Shown here one piece after another: positions 8,949 to 15,138 of a stretch of DNA of 19,960 bases; the stretch's first letter is position 1; the number at the start of each line of letters is the position of its first letter. The notes under the pieces are model-generated. The model ran no database searches, had not been told where the DNA came from, and was given only the letters and a program-made list of their open reading frames with translations. A program made the translations under genes and the position numbers. Origin of the DNA: Victivallales bacterium (GTDB lineage: Bacteria; Verrucomicrobiota; Lentisphaeria; Oligosphaerales; Oligosphaeraceae); the NCBI GenBank assembly GCA_017963875.1, contig JAGCTA010000250.1, positions 1-19,960 of the forward strand. Direction: 5' to 3'.

Positions 8949-10232
8949 ATGTCAACAATCGTAGTTGTCGGGACTCAATGGGGTGACGAAGGCAAAGGCA
9001 AGATTGTGGATTATCTCGCCTCGCGCGCCGAAGTCGTTGCGCGTTATCAGGGCGGCAGCAATGCTGGCCATACAGTCGTCGCGGACGGCCAGGAATTCAA
9101 ACTTCATCTGCTCCCATCGGGCATCCTCTACCCTGGATGCACCTGCATCATCGGAAACGATGTCGTCCTCGACCCGAAGGAGTTGCTGGAGGAACTCGAT
9201 GGCATGGCAGCCAAGCACCAGCAAGTGAGCACGTTGAGAATCTCCAACCGCGCCCATGTCGTCATGCCTTATCATCGGAGATTGGACGCATTGCAGGAGC
9301 AGTTCAGGGGTAACTCAAAAGTCGGTACGACGGGACGCGGCATCGGTCCATGCTACGCTGACGCCGCAGACCGTATCGGAATCCGAGTCGTCAGCCTGAT
9401 GGACCGTGAGGCTTTCGCCAAAGAACTGAAGGCCGTGCTTGAATACAAGAACCGCATTTTGACCAATGTCTTCAATGCTGAACCTTTTGATTTCCAAGTA
9501 ATCTATGACGAATACTGCGGATATGCCGACAGACTCCGTCCATACGTCTGCGACACATGTGCCCTCATCAACGAACTCATTGATGACGACAAGAAAATCC
9601 TTTTTGAGGGTGCTCAGGCGGCGATGCTTGATTTGTCCCATGGTACGTATCCCTTTGTAACGAGTTCACATCCGACATCTGGTGCTGTCTGCGTTGGCAT
9701 GGGCATCGGCCCCAAATGCATCCACAAGATCGTCGGTGTCGTCAAGGCGTACGCCACACGCGTCGGCGAAGGGCCATTCCCGAGCGAACAATTGAACGAG
9801 AATGGCGTGAAACTGCGTGAAACCGCCCACGAATATGGTGCGACCACTGGACGCCCGCGCAGGACGGGCTGGCTGGATCTGTGTGTCGTGCGGTATGCCG
9901 CGCGCCTGAATGGGCTCGATTGCATTGCCCTGACTCGTCTGGACATCTTGGATGGATTCCCTGAAATCAACATCTGCACAGGCTACAGACTCAACGGGGA
10001 ACTTTTACACGAATTTCCCGCCAGCCTGAAGGTGCTAGGCGAGGTTGAACCAATTTATGAGACGCTCCCAGGCTGGATGACGAGTATCAGCGATATCCGT
10101 GAATACGACAAATTGCCCGCCAACTGCCGCAGATATGTCGAACGCATCGCAGAACTGACTGGAACACGCATTGGCATCGTCTCCGTTGGTCCCGACCGAG
10201 ACCAAACCATCGTGCAAGAAACGATGTTCTAA
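8949..10232 (+). CDS. purA: Adenylosuccinate synthetase
   Basis: The 427-residue product is the normal length for PurA. It joins IMP and aspartate using GTP to give adenylosuccinate, the first committed step to AMP. The N-terminal nucleotide loop QWGDEGKGK is at 10-18, with the catalytic Asp13. His41 lies in GGSNAGHTVV, which is the canonical position. The GTP/aspartate loop TTGRPRRTGW and the C-terminal VGPDR segment are both present. AGGA lies 8 bases before the start. The gene is separated from guaA by repeats and a possible terminator, so it may be a separate transcription unit. Together with guaA it covers both branches from IMP, except for IMP dehydrogenase and PurB. Confidence 0.98.
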   Translation: MSTIVVVGTQWGDEGKGKIVDYLASRAEVVARYQGGSNAGHTVVADGQEFKLHLLPSGILYPGCTCIIGNDVVLDPKELLEELDGMAAKHQQVSTLRISNRAHVVMPYHRRLDALQEQFRGNSKVGTTGRGIGPCYADAADRIGIRVVSLMDREAFAKELKAVLEYKNRILTNVFNAEPFDFQVIYDEYCGYADRLRPYVCDTCALINELIDDDKKILFEGAQAAMLDLSHGTYPFVTSSHPTSGAVCVGMGIGPKCIHKIVGVVKAYATRVGEGPFPSEQLNENGVKLRETAHEYGATTGRPRRTGWLDLCVVRYAARLNGLDCIALTRLDILDGFPEINICTGYRLNGELLHEFPASLKVLGEVEPIYETLPGWMTSISDIREYDKLPANCRRYVERIAELTGTRIGIVSVGPDRDQTIVQETMF

Positions 10233-10234
10233 AA

Positions 10235-10255
10235 CGACGGCGGTCTTGCCGTCGC
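10235..10255. repeat. GACGGC-N6-GCCGTCGC palindrome after purA
   Basis: The 7-bp arms CGACGGC and GCCGTCG surround GGTCTT, three bases after the purA stop. The same core with a different loop follows the DUF6259-like gene at 12450-12469. There is no T tract, so it is not a classic terminator, although it may protect transcript ends. Confidence 0.65.
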
Positions 10256-10315
10256 ATACTGCCGCACTTGTTTTGTGCCTCGGGCAAAGTCCGAGGAGAG
10301 CGAGCCATCCAGACA

Positions 10316-10386
10316 GCGTTGCGGCCTGCATCGAACAATTGGCACGAGACACTCAGACCGCGTCGCGGCCTGTATTGAACAGGTGG
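10316..10386. repeat. Imperfect direct duplication, 27 bases each
   Basis: The unit at 10316-10342 recurs at 10360-10386 with five mismatches in 27 positions. Both contain the core GCGGCCTG followed by GAACA. Flanking pieces at 10274-10304 and 10405-10437 share CGGGCAAAG and CGAGG. The first flanking piece can also fold as CCTCGG...CCGAGG. Confidence 0.6.
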
Positions 10387-10477
10387 TTTCTTCCTCACAT
10401 TTCATGTACCGCGGGCAAAGCACGAGGCGGACGTGAGACCTCAAGACGCTAGACATGCTTGAAGGAGTAAATTTAAA

Positions 10478-12448
10478 ATGCATTTTGAAATCAACTCACT
10501 CAAAGACTATATCGATTCTCTGGATATGGGCTGGGCTTTTGCGCTAGGTCATATCGGTGACGCGTTCAGGATTCTCACCCCTAATGAAATGAAAGCCCAT
10601 GAACGCACGGACGATGCCAAACGCATCACGCAGACATGGCGCGGCCATGCGGAATTCGGCTCGAATTTCACTGTTACGACTATTTGGGAAACCGCCGATG
10701 ACGGACGGTTCGTCGGGCGCATTCATTTTGAGAATTTCAATTGCGCAACAGACCCGAAGTTGTATATTGAACAACTCCGCTTCCCTTATTTCCATGCCTA
10801 TTTCGGCAAAGACTCCCGTTTTCATCTCACAGGAAGGATGTACGATTCCAAAATCGTGCGCCCAGGACAGGAACTCGATCATCCCATTCGAAGCATCCAG
10901 TTCTGCGCCATCATCAATCCCGATGCTCAGTCCGTCTATCTCGACTGGCGTGATCCAGAATGGAATACAAAGGATGTCCTGACAACCAAGGACATGACAG
11001 AGGATTCACTTGTCTGCGCTTCCAAATACATCATGCCACTAGACGATGTCCCTGCCGCCAATGGAGGCGTACCATACGAATGCAGTGTTAAATTTTATCA
11101 GGGCAGTTGGTTTGAAGCAACACAGTTCTACAAGCCATGGGCACTCAAGCAAACATGGTGGACAAATCGTCCTGAAGACAATCCCCTCGCTGGAATAGAC
11201 TTGTGGGTCTGGAACCGTGGTAAGATAGAAGACGTCATCCCCCCAGTGGAACGGCTCAACGCCGATTTGCCCGAATGCAAAATCGCCCTAGACTGGTACT
11301 GGTGGCACCACAATCCGTATGATACCGACTATCCGAACTTCTGGCCGCCCCGCGAAGGAGAAACGGCTTTCAAGGAAGCGGTCAGGCGAATGTCCGAACA
11401 AGGCATCCACAGCCAGGTCTATGTCAACGGCGTCTGCTGGGACCATGATACCGCCAACTGGAACGAAGGTGGCGAAGATGAAGTCCGAATCCAACGGGAC
11501 GGCAAGCCGAAGGAGACGGCGTTCAACTGTTACAACCATCATCGGCTCGCATGGATGTGCGGGACCGCGAAGGTCTTCCAGCAGAAGATCTTCGAACTCG
11601 TCACCAAACTGCATGATTCTGGTCTGACAAGCCAATACCTCGACCAAATCGGCTGCTCTACTTTCTGGCCTTGCTACAACAGGAAGCACCATCATCCAAT
11701 GGGAGGCGGACACTATCATGTCGAAGGCGTACGAAAACAGTTCCAACGGTTGCGGGAGACTTTTCCAGATTTTCCATTGACCAGTGAAACGGGCAGCGAG
11801 CCCTATATGGATTTGGTGGATGGCGGAATCATCTGCGAGACCACCAGTGGTGAACGCATGAGTTCTGGAGCCACCGAACTCGTCCCGAGTTTCCAGGCCG
11901 TGTACCATGGACGCTATGTGACCTTTGGAAACTATGCGCTCCCCGACGGAATCCCCCCATGGGATCCGCTATGGCCAGATGAAGACCGCTGGCAAGATGA
12001 AAAGCCATGGCATCTGCTCTTCCCAGAACAGTTCTATGTGGAAATGGCTCGAACCGTCGTTTTCGGTGCCCAGCCGATGGTCTGCAATCTCAAAAAACAC
12101 ATCTATGAAGACCCGACGTATGCTGAGGAATACGCATTCATACTCAAGACGGCCAGATTCTATGCCGCCAACAAGGATTGCCTATATGCTGGCGACATGA
12201 TGTCCCCCAACGGCTTTGAATGCGCCCGAAAGGAAATGAATTTCCACGCAAGAATGATTTTCACAAAGCCTTCGACTGCCAGGATCGTTACAAAGACGTT
12301 GCCCTGCGTCCTGCATGGTTTCTGGAAAAACAAAGCGGGGCAATGCGCACTGTTCATGGCAAATGTGACGCAGACTGAACAGCCATGGGCTTTCAAAGAC
12401 AAGAGCGGAACAATTCCCCCACGTTCCTACATGCGCGTGGATTTCTGA
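10478..12448 (+). CDS. Putative glycoside hydrolase, DUF6259-like TIM barrel
   Basis: The 656-residue protein has no signal peptide and is probably cytoplasmic. The N-terminal half (about 1-220) looks beta-rich, with no recognised motif. The rest resembles a (beta/alpha)8 glycosidase: LDWYWWHHNPYDTDYPNFWPP (271-291), SGLTSQYLDQIGCSTF (381-396), a His/Gly-rich HHHPMGGGHYH (404-414) and TSETGSEPY (435-443). From recall these match the DUF6259 family of uncharacterised carbohydrate-active-looking proteins. Asp389 in YLDQIG and Glu437 in TSETG are candidate nucleophile and acid/base, by analogy with other barrels only. The substrate is unknown. A strong GAAGGAG site lies 10 bases before the ATG. 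It converges on the GH127-like gene, 20 bases away, and a palindrome fills that gap. Confidence 0.7.
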   Translation: MHFEINSLKDYIDSLDMGWAFALGHIGDAFRILTPNEMKAHERTDDAKRITQTWRGHAEFGSNFTVTTIWETADDGRFVGRIHFENFNCATDPKLYIEQLRFPYFHAYFGKDSRFHLTGRMYDSKIVRPGQELDHPIRSIQFCAIINPDAQSVYLDWRDPEWNTKDVLTTKDMTEDSLVCASKYIMPLDDVPAANGGVPYECSVKFYQGSWFEATQFYKPWALKQTWWTNRPEDNPLAGIDLWVWNRGKIEDVIPPVERLNADLPECKIALDWYWWHHNPYDTDYPNFWPPREGETAFKEAVRRMSEQGIHSQVYVNGVCWDHDTANWNEGGEDEVRIQRDGKPKETAFNCYNHHRLAWMCGTAKVFQQKIFELVTKLHDSGLTSQYLDQIGCSTFWPCYNRKHHHPMGGGHYHVEGVRKQFQRLRETFPDFPLTSETGSEPYMDLVDGGIICETTSGERMSSGATELVPSFQAVYHGRYVTFGNYALPDGIPPWDPLWPDEDRWQDEKPWHLLFPEQFYVEMARTVVFGAQPMVCNLKKHIYEDPTYAEEYAFILKTARFYAANKDCLYAGDMMSPNGFECARKEMNFHARMIFTKPSTARIVTKTLPCVLHGFWKNKAGQCALFMANVTQTEQPWAFKDKSGTIPPRSYMRVDF

Positions 12449-12449
12449 A

Positions 12450-12469
12450 GACGGCATCCATGCCGTCGC
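12450..12469. repeat. GACGGC-N6-GCCGTCGC palindrome between convergent genes
   Basis: GACGGCAT and ATGCCGTC are perfect arms around CC, filling the 20-base space between two convergent stop codons. Its first and last bases match the palindrome after purA. It may act as a bidirectional transcript end, though it lacks T tracts. Confidence 0.65.
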
Positions 12470-14370
12470 TACCAGAACATATTGAACAGCCTACCGTCTT
12501 CGCTGTCGATATTTGCGGCTGAGGCGAGGTCACAGACCTTGCTACTGAATGACTGTCCATCCGCAGAAGTGAAAGAAGCCTGGAAAGAAGCCATGGTCTC
12601 GGCGTCTTCTTCTGGCTTCAGGCTGATGCGCCAGTTCCCCTTCACCAGTTTGGATTGGGCAAACATCTCCTCTTCAGTGTTTCCTATCAACTTGCTGCGT
12701 GAAAGGAACAGGGGGCCTGCGGTCAGCAGCGCATAGCGCCCTTCCAGCAGTTCCAGATTTTCAGAATTCACCCCTTCCAGATATCTTCTAAGATGCCAAG
12801 CAGAGAGTTTTTCGGGTTCTCCTGGATATGGGAACGCTTTCACCTCTGGATGAAGAGCAAAGACCAGTTCGATTTCATTGCTTCCCGCAGGTATTTCCAC
12901 ATCATCGTATCCTGCCGACGCATCATGCGTCTTGCCATTGACCTTCACAATAGCGTTTTCGCTCCAAGTGGGAATTCTAAGGGACAGCCTCAAGTTCCGC
13001 TCGCTCTCAATCATCACACAAACATTGCCCGTGGTCAGGTATTCGCCCGAGACTACGACTCTGACAACATAAGGCGCTTTCAACGTCGCTTCAAACGGAA
13101 TATATTGATTCAACACCATGCCTTCATCTGAAACCATCAGGCAACTTTCCGCCATATTGACAAGGCCTCGTGGCACATTGTCAACACAGCAATGATTGTA
13201 TTTCATCTTCGCCTGCTCATGCACGACCAGATGATGCCCTGAACTGCGAACCGCACGCATCCCCCAGGTACCGTCGCGACAGATTCCTGCAAGGAACGCA
13301 TTCAGCGATGTACGTTCGAATGTGTCCATGTAACACGCCTTGCCAGTCAGTTTGAACAGTTCAAAGCACAGACGCATCCAGTGGATGGAATCGCATGGCT
13401 CCGTCAGGCTGTTCAGATAAACGGATGCGTGTTGGAACTGGTCATTGTAGCCGACACCGCCAAGGCAGTTTGACTCGTGCTCGACTAATAGCCCATACAA
13501 TGCTTCTGCGGCATCCAGTGCGGGCCTATGCGCCGTTAATCTGTAGTATTCGAGCAGACCATCGAAGCAGGAAAGCATTTCGTATGTCTTCGTCCATGTC
13601 TTAAGTTCAGGATACCATAGATGGACGGGCTTTCCGCCCAATGCGTTTCTGATAAGGTTCGGGGCTCTGCCATCCTCGCACTCCCATCCGCTGACGATGA
13701 AATCGGCGAACTTCAAATAGCGTTCATTATCTGTCATGCGGTAGAGAATAAGCATTGGCTTCAAAATGCAGCAACTTGGCATCCCCTGGAAGGTTCCTGT
13801 CTGGTGGATGTCAATGCCACGCGACTCAAGAGAGTCGATGAGATGATTTGCAAGCCGTTCCGCCGCCTTGAGAATCTCGTCTTCTCCTGTCAAATCCGCA
13901 GCCTCCAGCAATCCCCAAAGCGTGTATTTTCGGCACCAGATGTTCCACCACCAATCGCTAGGGACTCCGATTGCCTTGACAACCTCCTCAACAGGCGCGG
14001 AGGAAAACACATTCGGATCCTTGTACGTGCTGATGCAACCATCGCTTTCCTGAAGCGCCATCAACTCAAATGCCGCATTTCTAACGAAAGACTTCAGTTC
14101 ATCATTGTTCTGATAACGCGCAGCACGTGCAGCGCTGATGACCCATTTCCCCCAAAATTCGCCTTGCCAAATACCGATGACTTTCCGCTCGTCGTCTAGT
14201 TTATTTCTATAGGCGTCAATTGTCTCCTTATAGACCTTGGTTCGTGCATCCTTGGAGTTGATTCTATGATAGAATACTGAATCCAGCAACTTTCCAATAT
14301 GACCAGTCAATTTGACTGCACCAATCGGCAATGGGCTGTATTTGTCTTTGATTATATTGCTTTCCTGCAT
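12469..14370 (-). CDS. GH127-type beta-L-arabinofuranosidase-like protein
   Basis: The 633-residue protein is close to the roughly 650 of characterised GH127 enzymes (former DUF1680). It opens with PLPIGAVKLTG, typical of the family start. An (alpha/alpha)6 region follows, with WQGEFWGKW (69-77) and ALQESDGCISTY (105-116). The zinc/cysteine active site of GH127 appears intact: TEPC gives Glu324 and Cys326, and NHCC gives Cys394 and Cys395. In the Bifidobacterium HypBA1 enzyme the equivalent cysteines bind zinc and one is the nucleophile. It would release L-arabinofuranose or a related sugar from oligosaccharides. No signal peptide is present, so it is likely cytoplasmic. GH146 or another DUF1680 relative is an alternative. 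It is the only gene here on the minus strand, divergent from the DNA glycosylase gene, with a weak ribosome binding site. Confidence 0.85.
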   Translation of the reverse strand: MQESNIIKDKYSPLPIGAVKLTGHIGKLLDSVFYHRINSKDARTKVYKETIDAYRNKLDDERKVIGIWQGEFWGKWVISAARAARYQNNDELKSFVRNAAFELMALQESDGCISTYKDPNVFSSAPVEEVVKAIGVPSDWWWNIWCRKYTLWGLLEAADLTGEDEILKAAERLANHLIDSLESRGIDIHQTGTFQGMPSCCILKPMLILYRMTDNERYLKFADFIVSGWECEDGRAPNLIRNALGGKPVHLWYPELKTWTKTYEMLSCFDGLLEYYRLTAHRPALDAAEALYGLLVEHESNCLGGVGYNDQFQHASVYLNSLTEPCDSIHWMRLCFELFKLTGKACYMDTFERTSLNAFLAGICRDGTWGMRAVRSSGHHLVVHEQAKMKYNHCCVDNVPRGLVNMAESCLMVSDEGMVLNQYIPFEATLKAPYVVRVVVSGEYLTTGNVCVMIESERNLRLSLRIPTWSENAIVKVNGKTHDASAGYDDVEIPAGSNEIELVFALHPEVKAFPYPGEPEKLSAWHLRRYLEGVNSENLELLEGRYALLTAGPLFLSRSKLIGNTEEEMFAQSKLVKGNWRISLKPEEDAETMASFQASFTSADGQSFSSKVCDLASAANIDSEDGRLFNMFW

Positions 14371-14474
14371 AAGACGCTTCTTTTGCCTTTGTTGTTTGAT
14401 TGATTGAAAAACGTATTTACATTAATTCCTATAAGAAGATATACAAACTACAACGTCTTCATGAAGGAATTGCA

Positions 14475-14969
14475 ATGTTCGTAACACATGCATTCGAGCC
14501 AATTTACAGCAACACATCTCGGATTCTGATTCTTGGTACAATGCCATCGCCTCAATCCGTCAAGCACGGTTTCTATTATTCACATCCGCAAAACCGCTTC
14601 TGGCCCTTACTTGCGGCATTATTCAATGAGCCATTGCCAACAAGCCCTCAGAAAAAAGCGGAAATGGTTCTTCGCCATGACATCGCCCTGTGGGATGTCC
14701 TTGCGGGCTGTGAAATCAACGGTGCATCCGATGCCTCCATCCGCAAGCCCATTCCAAATGATTTCACCGAACTGCTGAATACCGCGCCCATCAATACCAT
14801 TTTCACCACGGGGAAGACCGCCACTGCCCTCTTCCAAAAACATGTTGCTCCAGTCATCCACCGTGATGCCGTCTATCTGCCATCAACCAGTCCTGCAAAT
14901 CAGGCACTGTTTCCATGGGATAAACTTCTGGCATCATGGAACCAGATGCTAACTGCTCTCCAAGAGTGA
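14475..14969 (+). CDS. DNA-deoxyinosine (hypoxanthine) glycosylase, UDG family 6
   Basis: The 164-residue product belongs to the uracil-DNA glycosylase superfamily and fits the hypoxanthine-DNA glycosylase group. That group removes deaminated adenine from DNA to start base excision repair. Motifs are ILGTMPSPQS (19-28), YSHPQNRFW (35-43) with Asn40 as the likely catalytic residue, IALWDVL (70-76) and LPSTSPAN (135-142). I chose the ATG at 14475 because GAAGGA lies just upstream and MFVTHAFEPIY begins where family members usually begin. An upstream in-frame ATG at 14400 would add 25 lysine- and tyrosine-rich residues with no family match. It stands alone between glycosidase genes with no repair partner. 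Confidence 0.88.
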   Translation: MFVTHAFEPIYSNTSRILILGTMPSPQSVKHGFYYSHPQNRFWPLLAALFNEPLPTSPQKKAEMVLRHDIALWDVLAGCEINGASDASIRKPIPNDFTELLNTAPINTIFTTGKTATALFQKHVAPVIHRDAVYLPSTSPANQALFPWDKLLASWNQMLTALQE

Positions 14970-14989
14970 ATACGGTATTCCGCCTTTTT
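14968..14989 (+). terminator. Possible weak terminator after the DNA glycosylase gene
   Basis: GAATAC, a central G, then GTATTC form a short palindrome overlapping the stop codon. CGCC and five Ts follow. Only about four pairs can form around a realistic loop, so it is weak. GAATACGG...TATTC with downstream Ts is also the framework of the structure after guaA. Confidence 0.3.
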
Positions 14990-15138
14990 GTTCCGTTCTG
15001 AAAATCAAAAGGAGGTTCATGATTTGGCATCCATACGTGAGTTGCACGTTCATGGTTGAATTAATATATTATCGCCAAGCAGATAGTCTTTCGGCCTACT
15101 CGGCATTCAATTTTCAATTAATGATTAGGAAGGCAACT
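14970..15138. other. 169-base gap before the GH42-like gene
   Basis: No gene beyond the alternative N-terminal extension noted at 15019. The gap contains the weak terminator-like palindrome, the strong AAAAGGAGG and an A/T-rich stretch TTAATATATTAT (15061-15072) that could supply a -10 box. The best -35 candidate, TTGCAC (15042-15047, 17 bases before TATATT), matches consensus poorly. Confidence 0.4.
15007..15021 (+). promoter_or_regulatory. Strong Shine-Dalgarno with an alternative upstream start
   Basis: AAAAGGAGG ends only 3 bases before an in-frame ATG at 15019. Starting there would put 40 residues ahead of the signal peptide of the GH42-like protein. The spacing is too short for efficient initiation, and the next good start (15139, GGAAGG upstream) gives a clean signal peptide, so I prefer 15139. 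Confidence 0.4.

Larger units (their letters stand above)
10233..10477. other. 245-base gap after purA: palindrome and decayed direct duplications
   Basis: No convincing gene is seen; the short frames here overlap in conflicting directions. It starts with a GACGGC/GCCGTC palindrome (10235-10255). Two pairs of imperfect direct repeats follow (10274-10304 with 10405-10437, and 10316-10342 with 10360-10386). A strong ribosome binding site GAAGGAG (10461-10467) precedes the next gene by 10 bases. The region looks like degenerate interspersed-repeat DNA. Confidence 0.65.

Noticed and set aside
10339..10355. TTGGCACG, a perfect -24 half of a sigma-54 promoter, upstream of the DUF6259-like gene
   Set aside because: At the required spacing the -12 region reads ACTCA and lacks the near-invariant GC. 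It also falls inside the repeat unit that ends at 10342.
10229..10483. Short open frames on both strands after purA
   Set aside because: They conflict with each other, overlap the ends of purA and the next gene, and their internal similarity comes from the direct DNA duplications. No suitable ribosome binding site is seen.
13621..14199. 192-codon plus-strand open frame within the GH127-like gene
   Set aside because: It is antisense to a well-supported GH127 protein and has no recognisable motif.
14400..14474. N-terminal extension of 25 residues for the DNA glycosylase
   Set aside because: The ATG at 14475 has GAAGGA at good spacing and matches the usual family start; the extension has no family-like sequence.
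15025..15046. TGGCAT followed by TTGCA before the GH42-like gene, resembling a sigma-54 promoter
   Set aside because: The two boxes are 11 bases apart instead of 5, so GG and GC are not at the -24/-12 spacing.
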